DNA from: Scilla litardierei
Taxonomy: Eukaryota; Streptophyta; Magnoliopsida; Asparagales; Asparagaceae
Length of the DNA stretch: 64,000 nucleotides
Direction: 5' to 3'
NCBI GenBank assembly: GCA_030789695.1
Contig: CM061142.1
Coordinates: 160,954,391 to 161,018,390, forward strand
The notes below the pieces were generated by a model. That model ran no database searches, was not told where the DNA came from, and worked only from the letters and a program-made list of their open reading frames with translations. A program made the position numbers and the translations under genes. How positions within the stretch are numbered: position 1 is the first letter of the stretch; each line of letters starts with the position of its first letter. This document shows, piece after piece, positions 19,744-31,029 of the stretch.

Positions 19744-21016
19744 ATGAATACAAAAGAAGGTGCTTCGGTTACTCGTCCCCCTTTGCTCACTGGATCGAAC
19801 TACACTTATTGGAAGTCTCGTATGCGAGCTTTTATCAAATCTTTGGATGAAAAGGCTTGGGTTGCTACAGTTGAAGGATGGAACCCTCCGGTTGAAGTCA
19901 ACAAAGAAGGCAAGGAATGCTTCAAACCTGTGAGAGACTGGAATTCTGATGAGGAACGTGCTGCCTTAGGAAACTCAAAGGCGGTTAATGCCATCTTTAC
20001 TGCTGTTGATGAAGAGCAGTTCGAGCTTATATCAACTTGTGAGCATGCTAAAGAAGCTTGGGACATTCTTCAAAACGTGCATGAAGGAACCAGCACTGTT
20101 AAGGCCTCAAAATTGCAAATGCTCGCCAGTCAGTTTGAAAATCTGAGGATGAATGAAAACGAGACGGTTGCAGAATTCAATGGAAGATTGAGAGATATTG
20201 CAAATCAGGCATTCCAACTGGGTAAGAAGTATTCACAAAAGAATCTTGTTGAAAAGACCCTGAGGTCCTTGCCAGATAAATTTTCAGCAAAGATTGCAGC
20301 AATAGAGGAAGTAAGGAACACATCGACCATGAGATTGGACGAACTCATGGGATCCCTACAGACCTATGAGATGAATCTCAAACAAAACAAAAAGGAGAAG
20401 GGTGTTGCCTTGAAGACTGAAGCCAGTGAACTGTCAAAATCTGATAATGAGTCAGAACTTGAAGATGATATCGCTCTTCTCACCAAAAACTTTAGTAAGA
20501 TGATGAGAAAGATTAGCAATAGAGGTCAGAATTTCAAAGCCACTAATAAAAAGGTGCGGTCAGGACCTCCTGCTGGTGAAAAGAGTGCTGGTCGCCCTAT
20601 ACAAAGGTATGAGTCTAAAAACAAAGGAAATGGAATACAATGAAGAGAATGTGAAGGGTTCGGACATATACAGGCAGAATGTGCCAACATCCTTAAGAAG
20701 CAAAAAGGGAAATCCCTCGCCAGCACCTGGAGCGATGAAGACTCTGGAGGTAGTGTGGAAGATGAAGACATAACTAGTAATTATGTTGCTTTCACAGCTA
20801 TTCTGAATGACAAATCTGAAGACAAGTCCTTCAGTCATGTTGAACATAATGTTGCAACATGTGCTGCAACATCCAAGCACAAGGGAGAAAATGTTGTTCG
20901 AAGTGTTGTAACAAATGATGCTAGTTCTGACAGTGAAGTTGAATCAGAAGGTGGAAGTGAAGAAGATATTGATGATGAGGAAATCCGCATAGCCTATCAA
21001 ACTATGTTCTACAAAT
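19744..21016 (+). pseudogene. gag: Copia gag with a stop codon in its zinc knuckle, truncated by the gap
   Basis: The start is taken at ATG 19744 (MNTKEGASV), in frame with an earlier ATG at 19711 that looks like leader. The N-terminal DUF4219-like block (LLTGSNYTYWK) and the UBN2 gag domain (from AWDILQNV to KFSAKIAAIEE) are intact. They are followed by a lysine-rich linker. At 20641-20643 the codon that should give the first cysteine of the CX2CX4HX4C knuckle is TGA. The other knuckle residues (C, H, C) follow in the same frame, which stays open into an acidic tail up to the N gap at 21017. One nonsense change therefore separates the capsid part from the nucleocapsid knuckle. Confidence 0.85.
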
Positions 21017-21516
21017 NNNNNNNNNNNNNNNNNNNNNNNNNNNNNNNNNNNNNNNNNNNNNNNNNNNNNNNNNNNNNNNNNNNNNNNNNNNNNNNNNNNN
21101 NNNNNNNNNNNNNNNNNNNNNNNNNNNNNNNNNNNNNNNNNNNNNNNNNNNNNNNNNNNNNNNNNNNNNNNNNNNNNNNNNNNNNNNNNNNNNNNNNNNN
21201 NNNNNNNNNNNNNNNNNNNNNNNNNNNNNNNNNNNNNNNNNNNNNNNNNNNNNNNNNNNNNNNNNNNNNNNNNNNNNNNNNNNNNNNNNNNNNNNNNNNN
21301 NNNNNNNNNNNNNNNNNNNNNNNNNNNNNNNNNNNNNNNNNNNNNNNNNNNNNNNNNNNNNNNNNNNNNNNNNNNNNNNNNNNNNNNNNNNNNNNNNNNN
21401 NNNNNNNNNNNNNNNNNNNNNNNNNNNNNNNNNNNNNNNNNNNNNNNNNNNNNNNNNNNNNNNNNNNNNNNNNNNNNNNNNNNNNNNNNNNNNNNNNNNN
21501 NNNNNNNNNNNNNNNN
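21017..21516. other. Assembly gap (500 N)
   Basis: Exactly 500 unknown bases, a conventional scaffolding gap of unknown true size. The Copia pol region may be collapsed here. Confidence 1.
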
Positions 21517-22046
21517 AATCTACTTGAGTACCCAATCCATGTCTGAGTGCTGGATCTGGATCCATATCAATAGAAGCGAGGCCACATACATCACTATTGT
21601 GAATTTGGTTTACTGATGTTGCATCTGATTCTGCGTCAGTTGCTAAACAATTGAGTATCAGATGTTTGCGAAAGTTTAAAGCGGCAACATCTGATGTCTT
21701 TGGGATAGACTACCTTTCAAACAAACGAGACTTTGCTCAGAAGAAGATACATGCTTGATAGCTCGCCCGTGTTCCTTCAGCGGTGTAACGCTCCGCTCCT
21801 CAAAATATCCGAAATTTTAAAATTTTTCCCAGGAATCCTGAAGAGGGGGTGAGAGAGAGACTGAGAGAGTGTGTACATAGAAATAGCAGGTCCACTGCGC
21901 ATGTGCTGGGAAAATACAAGTACTGCCCCATTATAATGTCAAAGAAAACCTCATACATAACAAAGAACAACAATAATACACACACACACATAGACTTATA
22001 TATATATATACATATATATGTGTGTGTGTATATATATACACATATA

Positions 22047-22100
<54 letters not shown>

Positions 22101-22132
22101 ATATACAATATCAAATGTAAAATCGATTCGTT
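21517..22132. other. Unassigned sequence between the gap and CACTA-2
   Basis: 21517-21785 contains GCAACATCTGATG-type words in both orientations, reminiscent of Sirevirus non-coding DNA but not proof. A TGTAACGCTCC at 21786 looks like an LTR start but has no partner. 21979-22097 is a CA/TA microsatellite. GTT at 22130-22132 is the CACTA-2 target duplication. Confidence 0.5.
21979..22097. repeat. Compound (CA)n/(TA)n microsatellite
   Basis: Alternating CA, TA and TG dinucleotide runs with few interruptions. Reading frames here are artefacts of the repeat. Confidence 0.95.
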
Positions 22133-22795
22133 CACTAGTAGAAGATTGGCCATTAGCCACGGACAAATCCGTGGCTAATACCCTAAATTCCGTGGCTATT
22201 ACCCAATAGCCACGGTTTTTTATAAATTCCGTGGCTATTGTTCCGTGAGGGAAAGTGCCATTGCAAATGCCAAAAATCCGTGGCAAATGGAAGAAATTCC
22301 GTGGCGGAAACGTTAGCCACGGGACTATAGCCACGGAAATTCTGTGGCGATTGTTCCACCTATTGCCACGGAAAATCCGTGGCAAAAGTATATTTGCCAC
22401 GAAAATAGTTCAGAAAAAATTTCCGTGGTAAACATCATTAACCACGGATATTCCCGTGGCTATTGGTTTAACTATTGACACGGAATGTCCGCGGCAAAAA
22501 TATATTAGCTACAAAAAAGTTCAGAAAATAATTCCGTGGTCAACCGCATTAGCCACGGATATGCCGTGGCTATTGTTTTAACTATTGCCATAGAAATTTC
22601 GTGGCAAAAATATATTAGCTACGGTTAATTTCCAAAAAATTTATCGTGGTTAATACATTAGCCACAGATATGCCGTGGCAAGATTGTTTTATTTGCTACG
22701 GATTCTCGGTGGCAAAAAGTTTTCCGCGACGGATATGTTCAAAATACAATTTTGTGGCTAAATATATTAGTCGCGGACAGTCCGTGGCTAATGTG
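22133..22795. repeat. Left subterminal repeat array of CACTA-2
   Basis: Around twenty copies of CCGTGGC(TA) / (TA)GCCACGG alternate in orientation, many as head-to-head pairs such as CCGTGGCTATTACCCAATAG, followed by the complementary half. These are expected binding sites for the TNPA-type protein that synapses the ends. Copies decay towards the interior. Confidence 0.88.
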
Positions 22796-23049
22796 TTTAT
22801 TTATTTTTTAAAAAAAATCCAAAATTTTTAGAAATTCGTTTACAATCAAAATTCCCATATATATTAAATAACAAGAAATAAAACATCGATGTACAATCAA
22901 AATTCACATATATAAACAATATCAAAAAATCCAATTAAAAAATTCTCATCCATCACCAACTTCCAAGAAACTACATGAATACAAGCTTTCCACAAACACC
23001 AACATACCTCAATATATAGAAAAGTTTTCCACATACAAAAGGTTCAATA

Positions 23050-24056
23050 CAAAAAGTTTCCACACATCAACATAACGGCCCCTCGGCCCCCTCAAAACAA
23101 AAAGTTTCCACACATCAACATAACGGCCACTCGGTCACTTCAATACAAAGTAAACTCTCAATCTCATCATAACGGCCACTCGGCCCCCTCTCATCACTCC
23201 CCCAAACACCAAGTAAAAAACAATTAAACTCTCACCTCATATCTCCACCCTCCGGTCCTCCATCGGCTCCGCCTTGCGGACGCGATTCCTGAAACAAAAA
23301 TTGAAATAAATAAGTATGTACTAAAATTAATAAACATATAACTATCATTTGGTGACAATTAAGTATTGAAGCAAGTTTCCAATATAACTTTGAAGCCAAA
23401 GTGACAAAATATATCAATGTGTCCATGTGTCACCAAATCATATTCTATATGTCAATGCAACAAAGTACCATATCAGAATGTCATATACATGTATCTCATT
23501 TTCTATAATATTTATGCATGTATCTCATTTTCTATAATATTTATGCATATATTTATGACTGTATCATATCTAATGTGTCCATCATATGTTATTACTTATG
23601 TTCAATAATCTTCGTAATTTCATAAATTTTTATGCAAGTTATAAATATGATTAATTTTAACTTTATTAAATTTAACATGACTTCACATATATAGAGAACA
23701 TTCTCCATAAGAATTAGAAACATGTAAATCAAATTCAAAAATTTATACAAGGATGATAAACAGATGAGATATTTCATTAATTAAAAAGTCACTAGTTACA
23801 TTTAAAGCAAATACATCAACACCATACATCATCGCTTAAGAACAAGAAACATAAAATATATCCACTCAGAAACTACTCCTACCATGGATAAAGAGGCCAG
23901 TCACTTCAACAATTTATACAAGGATGATAAACAGATGAGATATTTCATTAATTAAAAAGTCACTAGTTACATTAAAAGCAAATACATCAACACCATACAT
24001 CATCTCTTAAGAACAAGAAACATAAAATATATTCACTCAGAAACTACTCCTACCAT
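23050..24056. repeat. Short direct repeats in the 3' interior of CACTA-2
   Basis: AACATAACGGCC(C/A)CTCGG-type units recur three times at about 23060-23195. A roughly 147-bp segment (23738-23886) is repeated at 23908-24055 with a 22-bp spacer and few changes. The surrounding 22800-26650 is A/T-rich with no gene that I can support; it may be 3' UTR or introns of the TNPA-type gene. Confidence 0.7.
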
Positions 24057-26658
24057 CGTATCTCGTTCTTTGTCCATATTTCTTTCTTAAGCTACAGATC
24101 TAGTTGTTCTAGAGATGCAACTGTCAAAAACCAAAGTTTCACTCGGTACAAAACAAAGTTACAGAAACTGAAAATCTATGAAGAATAATTACAAACAAGA
24201 AACCATATTGGTGAAGCTCGTTTCAAAATTAATGGTGCTCATACTTTATGGAAGTAGAATAATTTGTCATGACAAGTAGTTTATCACCATCGGATGCAAA
24301 CTAATGCACAAAAATAAGAGTTTATTTTGCTTTACCAGCAATTCCATTTCTTTTCCTTTTCTACTTCCAAAGTTAAAAATCATGGACAAAAGTTTTTTTT
24401 GACAAGTGCATGTGACATTTCTTGAAAACAGCCCAAATCTTCAAAAGTTTCACAAACATTGGCTAGAAGGCTCCAACAAAAATAGAGTATGGTGCTAGGT
24501 GGAACTACAATTTTGAGAAATAGATGCCTTCACATCAATACTTTCCTACAACTCAAGCTTTTCTTTAAGTCTGCCAAAATATATGTAGGAATTCATATTC
24601 ATACAATACAGATTATTATTTATCATAAAAGAACTCTGAGATTGATTATTCTACTTTGGTCTCTTCCTTATTGCTATTGTTCTCTATTTTCTAAGCTGCA
24701 GATGTTGTCCTCGTAGGTCAATATCACCAATGCAAAACAATCAGCACACGGTTGATCAACCTATATCAGAGATCCATTAATGCTTAAGAAAATATGTGCA
24801 TGTGCATGATACAACTAAAAGCTACACTGTGTATGTGCATGCGTAAACAGCACATGAATATATCATGCAAATCATGTAAAATCTCATGTTACAAGAGATT
24901 CACTCCATTCCTAAACTAGGTCAGGAAAAACTGGTTCTAGGAAATTATTTCTCAAAATTAATGAGGAAAAAAGAACAAGTTAAATCAACTTGTAATAAAT
25001 TTGTAGATAATATGAACATCAGAATCAAGGACAATAATACCATGGTATTGACAAACTCAGCTTGCCCGTTCATCATCAACTGGATAAAGAGGCCAGTCGT
25101 CCTCTTCCAGATGGCTTCATGTCCACTTCAAAGTTTTTCTAATGTGCTTCTCAGTTCTAGATTATTACAGAATTTTGCTTGGTTGTTTTTTAATTTCATC
25201 TTGGTTGAGTAGAATTACGTCTTGATAATGATGCAACTGACCCATCTGGTGTAAAATGATAAAGTTTGACACCATCATCCTACTGACATTGATTGTCAGG
25301 GATTGAAAGTGATCAAATGGAATGGAAAGTGTAAGAGGAATAGCTGATTAACCAAGTTCAGGTGCATGTTCACCTTCAGGTTCAAGGTGGACATGGGATA
25401 GATCTGATAGTTGCTACAGGTGGTGAAATGGAAATTAAAAAACTAGCATGTTTGGCCACCATAAATTAATAGCATGAACTTTCTATGAAACCGAATAAAT
25501 TTTTTGCCACAAAAAACATCGGACAACAAATTATCGTCATTAGACAAGATGAAAAAAACAAAAGGTTAAAATAAATTACATAATAATGAGACTATACTTA
25601 ATTTTGTGAATGTTGTTGTTCCTGTCTTCGTATTCAGTGTATCACATAGCAGTACATTTTGGTATTTATTGTTATAAGTGCTTGCTCATATCTTACTTAA
25701 GTTTCACTGGTAACATGGGCCTTTTACATGATGTTCACGAGTTCAATAGCATGCGTCTCAATTCAGCTATCATTTGAACCATTGTTCATTTGATTAATTT
25801 AGATATTTGGTGGCAGAAACAGGCAATGACATGGATTAATCCTTTAGAGTGGGATCAACATATGCACTCAATCATTCAATTCATTCCTGCATATTGTCAT
25901 AAGAAGTTAGAAACAATGTGGAATTATTATAAGCTGTGTTATGCCAGGCACTAGTGAGTTTGGTATCTGTCTCAATATTCATGTACTCAAGGTTGTGTAG
26001 TTGATGTTTTAAAATACTTCACTTTTAGTTCCCCTTTTACTTTCTTTTTGGAATGTTATGTAATGGGAGATTGGGAGTATGCAAACATTCTCTCATCTTA
26101 TTTTCCTCTTATTGGATGGAGCATAAGGTCATAATAAAACTTTTTTTTCATTTCTCATTTATTCTCATTAACAAACATGGCATTTCTGCGTTTAAACTTG
26201 TTATTGTTCCTACATTGTCACTTGATATACTTTCCTGACAGCAAGATATTAATTTTTTGTGGGAAGAAGATAAAACTGACTTGTTTCCAGTAAATTGGTG
26301 TTATGTTTCAGTTCTGTGTATGTATGAAATTGACTTGTTTCCAAGAAATTGGTGTTCTGTTTAAGTTCTGAGTATGCTGGTATCATGATTAAGCTATCTT
26401 TTACTTGCATATGGTGTTATAGATGGACGTCCCAAACTTCACTTGATTTGCTAAGTGTGCTAATAGTCAGCATACTACTAACAAAAGCAAAGATGGACAG
26501 CCCAAACTTCACTTGATTTGCAAACATCTTGGTTATACATATTAATTTGTTGAGTCACATAATTCATTTTGTTATTTTTATTTTCACTGGAATCTGTCAA
26601 GTTTTTTACTAAGTGTGCTCACTCTCTAAATAAGCTCCACTTGTTTATAAATTTTAAT

Positions 26659-28864
26659 TTAAATTCTTACCAGATCAGAACGGAGCCGATTGTATTTCTC
26701 TTGCATCTCTGGAGGCATGCAAGCGAGCAATAACTGGTAATCTTTTTCATTCTGCTCCATCTTCTCCTTCATCTTGGTCAACGTGACAGTGGAATCATGC
26801 ATGCCCGCTGGTGGATCAGTGGGCTCTGGGCGTCGGATACTCTCAGTGCCTGATGAGGATGAACTGGTCGACTGTCCATAGTCTCTGCTCTCTGAACCTC
26901 TAAGCCGATACTGGTTCTTCCGCGTCCCTCCGAGCACCCCTGCAATGAGGCCGTCCTCCTCTTCCCTGGAAAGTGGTCCAGAGCAACTGGAGCCTGCCTC
27001 AGAGTGTGGCCTGAGGTCTGCTGCAGCCTGCTTCAGAAGAGCCTAAAACAAATACAACCAACATTAAAATTATACTTAATATGAACAATATTTTTAAACA
27101 TAAGTTATTACTGACTAGCAGCTTCTTATTCTTCTCCAGCTTGTTCGTATCAGCATACTTGGGGTGGGCCTGCGTAAGGGTGCGCTCCGCCAATGCCACC
27201 AAACCCGGCTTGCCCTAAAAACAAATAGATAAACAATTAGACATGTAATTTAAAAACACATATCCCATTAAAACATAATATATGCTCAAATTTAATATTG
27301 AACATATAACCTGTTGCGCCAATTCGTGGGCATGTCTGGTGTAGCTCTTGGAGCCAGCATGATGCTCATAATCTCGTGGCTTTTCGCGGTTTGCCTTAGC
27401 GATATCCGCAATCCTCTTTTTTTAAAAAGCATGTCAGCCAATTGGATATTAAAACATATCAAAATGGACCAAAAATGAACCATACCTTCCCACCAGGCGA
27501 CTCCCAATAGAAACAGGATCCAAAGAACTGGAGAGGATCTGCTCGGGTGTCCATATGCCACCAACGCTCCCAGTCTTCTGTGTAAACCGACCATATCTTC
27601 TGCTTCAGGTCCTTACGCCACTGGTACAACACAGCCTTTATCTTATCAAAACAGAATATCCATGCGTTTGGGTTTCCATCCAGTACGTAATGCCTCTGCG
27701 AAAAAAGACACTTACAAATTATAAACATAATTTAAATAATAAAGTAAAATTTAACATACTTACATTAATGTAGCGCCAACATACGACCAAATTTTCAAAT
27801 ATTTGTTTGGACCAACCAAGGCAAATGTTGAAGAAATCACCCCTTCTGGCCATGGTAGCCAAAAAACTAGTAAAGGTGCCCCCCCCCACTTTCCAATGGG
27901 GGCACCGTAGCTCCATTGGATAACAACTCGCTGCCCTTCTGGTGGAATTAGGTTTGAGGGCATGTTGTATCCTCGTCCAGCCTTAGGTGGCTTCTCCCCG
28001 CCTGCAAAAAAAGATCTTATCTTACAATATAAATAAAATGCAATATTACACTTTCTTCTTATTGAACATAATTGAAATACGTTTTCATACCCTTTCGCTG
28101 GAAGCATTCCTCTCTGGCTGCAATCATCCTAGCATTTGATACGGTTGCCAACAAATCTAAAACCTCCTGGCGTGCATCCATCTTGGCCTTCTTAGACCGT
28201 GCCAACCTATCAGCCTCTGCAGCAGGTGGTAAAGGTGTGTCATCTACACTGGCGTCGTACGGTATGAACTGTACCGTCTCGACAGGGATTTGTGTGGTAT
28301 AACCGACGGCATGGGAGGAGGAGGCAATGGCCTGAGTACCTACCGGTATATCCTCTAAGCCACCTGCATCCATATCTCATAATTAAAAAGTAATTAGATA
28401 CACATGAAAGATAAATGCAAAAAATAGGAAAATTATTCATCCAACGAAGTAATAAGTGTAAATTAAGCTGCAGACGTGATATAATACCCATATATGCATA
28501 CCTGACCCGGTGGGCTGAGAGGAGTGGGCATCGGCTTGGCCCGCTGGCAACTGCAGGCCTGAAATGCATGAATTTAGCAATTAGTCATCCCACGTAGTAA
28601 TAAATGTAAATTAAGCTGCAAACATGATATAATATACATATATTCATACCTGACCCTGTGGGCTGAGATGAGTGGGCAGCGGCTTGGCCTGCTAGCGACT
28701 GCTGGCCTGAAATGCATGAATTTAGCAATTAATCATCTCACATAGTAATAAGTGAAAATTAAGCTGCAGACATGATATAATGCCCATATATGCATACCTG
28801 ACACGGTGGGCTGAGAGGAGAGGGCTGATCCTCCAGATTTAAGAGCATCCCTCAATCTCTTCAT
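26659..28864 (-). pseudogene. TNPA: TNPA-type CACTA protein (Transposase_24 / PF03004-like), nine exons, one frame break
   Basis: Proposed exons, 5' to 3' on the minus strand: 28864-28798, 28706-28650, 28558-28502, 28363-28091, 28001-27764, 27695-27486, 27415-27311, 27214-27116 and 27042-26659. Introns have GT..AG ends and the phases join correctly. The central exons carry the plant Ptta/En/Spm transposase pattern (DWERWWHMD, then NREKPRDYEHHAGSKSYTRH and the AHPKYAD region). The last exon has a serine-rich stretch and a coiled-coil-like KMKEKMEQNEKDYQLL. The product would be about 496 residues, a DNA-binding partner that recognises the subterminal repeats. The only break is in exon 5: the nine-G run at 27877-27885 must have ten (or seven) G to keep frame. 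Exons 2 and 3 are tandem copies. A last intron at the GTAAGA at 26670 is possible. Confidence 0.75.
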
Positions 28865-28870
28865 CTGCAA
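28420..28870 (-). repeat. Tandem exon-intron module, about 148 bp, in the TNPA-type gene
   Basis: Three successive units share the intron words CATGATATAAT...CATACC and exon words ending CAGCCCAC..GTCAG. The two downstream units hold 57-bp exons (28650-28706 and 28502-28558), each adding exactly 19 codons. The first unit holds the 67-bp opening exon. Confidence 0.75.
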
Positions 28871-29467
28871 ATAAATGAGTAAAAGGTGAGTAATTTGCAA
28901 ATATGGAAGAGCAAGGCATGACCGAACCAAAAGATATCAGACATCCTACCTAGTTTTATGGTCTGTGCAGTTATGTCAAAATTGGGCTTATGAAGGGATT
29001 AGAATAACAAAAGGGACATTTTCTTTCTCCTTTGCTTTTTGGAGGCTCATTATCTAGTTACTGGTTAATATGATTCTCATGCAGGGGGAAATAAGAGAGT
29101 TAGCACAAGGTATTCAAAGGAGTAGCCACAAAGTGGTCAGACACTGATTAACTGACATCTCTAGTCAATATTTTTCTTCTAACAGTTCCAATTCTGAAGA
29201 TGTTAATCTAAATTCATCGCATCCTATCAACATTTTTTTCATTACACGAGCCCAGAAATGTTTGGAAGAATGAAGCATACATAGTTAGCATGTTTGGATT
29301 AAACTAAATGATGGATAGCTAACTGTTCATGCATTTCTAAAACACTGCAATGCTTACGAATGAACGCCATATTTTCACTTAAATGGTTGGTTGGTTGCAT
29401 AACAGGCTCAAATAACAGATAACACCAAGCATGAGCTTGAGTTCCATACATTACCTGTTTCAGTTTA

Positions 29468-30325
29468 TCCTAAGAACATATCAAGTCATCATAGCCACAT
29501 AGCATCACCTTTCTAGTTCAATATCAACACTTCGATGCAAGATATCAAGTCACATGTATATTAAGTCCGGGTTTAAATCAAATTTATAAAACAACGGATT
29601 GATTGACTATGTTTAACATGGTTGCATAGCAGGCTCAAATAACAGATAACACCAAGCATGAGCTTGAGTTCCATACATTACCTGTTTCAGTTTATGGCTT
29701 TGCACTAGATCAGATTTTGTACATAGTAATCGCAAATGATAATTGGACATTTTATGTTAAATGAAGTAGGAAAAAAAACCAGTGACACCAAGAATGCTTG
29801 GGTATTTGAAAACTTTAACAGAACTTGAGAAGATTACCAGGACATCCTAAGAACATATCAAGTCATCATAGCCACATAGCATCACCTTTCTAGTTCAATA
29901 TCAACACTTCGATGCAAGATATCAAGTCACATGTATATTAAGTCCAGGTTTAAATCAAATTTATAAAACAACGGATTGATTGACTATGTTTAACATGGTT
30001 GCATAACAGGCTCAAATAACAGATAACACCAAGCATGATCAGATTTTGTACATAGTAATCGCAAATGATAATTGGACATTTTATGTTAAATGAAGTAGAA
30101 AAAAAACCAGTGACACCAAGAATGCTTGGGTATTTGAAAACTTTAACAGAACTTGAGAAGATTACCAGGACATCCTAAGAACATATCAAGTCATCATAGC
30201 CACATAGCATCACCTTTCTAGTTCAATATCAACACTTCGATGCAAGATATCAAGTCAAATGTATATTAAGTCCAGGTTTAAATCAAATTTATAAAACAAC
30301 GGATTGATTGACTATGTTTAACATT
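29468..30325. repeat. Tandem repeat, units of 377, 328 and about 150 bp, between the two CACTA-2 genes
   Basis: Copies start at TCCTAAGAACATATCAAG at 29468, 29845 and 30173 and are very similar. The second copy lacks a roughly 50-bp stretch of the first, and the third is cut short. No reading frame is preserved. It lies in the spacer between TNPD and TNPA and may be intronic or promoter DNA. Confidence 0.85.
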
Positions 30326-31029
30326 TGCATCACCAATGTGCATGCATACAACTCACCATATAGCTGCAATTAGCATATCAAATTTTGGAAAACCTCTTGA
30401 GTATGCTTCTCAACACGCACAGGTTGACATTTGTATCCTGTGTCCATGAACATTGATTTACTTAGGCTATTGTACATATACATGGTGAGAAAGGTTCTAA
30501 AATCATTTTATATACTGATATTGAATTAGTGACCACCAAAGTTTTCCGATAAAGGGAGACCGGCATATTCTAAATGTCAGATATGAGAAGCTAGGGCCAC
30601 ACAACAATCCATAAGATCACTTAGGGATGGTAATCCACACAACAAGCCATCAAAAACATGCTCCAATACACAATAGTTCTTCTTCATCATTAATATCATG
30701 TTTTATCACACCGATAATACTTATATAAAAATTATATTTTATCAAACAGTCATGTTAGCGGATACCACCATAGTAGAATACAAAGTCACTAACTAGTAAC
30801 CAATTTCTTGTGGACAGTGAAGTGCTCTAAGCAAAAATTCTCCTGAAAATTAACGGTCTCTTTGAACTGTATCGATCTAGTGAGGTTTGATGAAAGCGTT
30901 GTTATTGAATATGAGAAAATGATGTGAGACACTAGAAATTGCGTTCTCAGTGGCAGTTGCAGCCCTAAATTAGCATCTCTCTATCTCTCACACATCTATA
31001 TTGCCTGGACCATAGAAACGAAAGCAATT

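Larger units (their letters stand above)
18680..21016 (+). mobile_element. Sirevirus-like Ty1/copia retrotransposon, 5' part, running into the gap
   Basis: A candidate LTR (about 18708-19663, TGTTAG...TTTCA) precedes a copia primer-binding site and a gag gene in plus orientation. The LTR has short repeated TTGTTGGAC/TTGTTGAAC words near 18890-18940. Its left boundary is uncertain because family A inserted close by and no second LTR is visible. Pol would lie in or beyond the N gap. Confidence 0.75.

Noticed and set aside
20755..21546. A frame crossing the N gap
   Set aside because: Continuity through 500 N is artificial. The part before the gap belongs to the Copia gag, and the part after cannot be linked.
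21786..21796. TGTAACGCTCC as the start of another LTR
   Set aside because: No matching end, no second copy and no target duplication in the window, and the region abuts an assembly gap.
21800..22400. Frames rich in YIYIYI
   Set aside because: Translation of the (TA)n/(CA)n microsatellite and CACTA-2 subterminal repeats.
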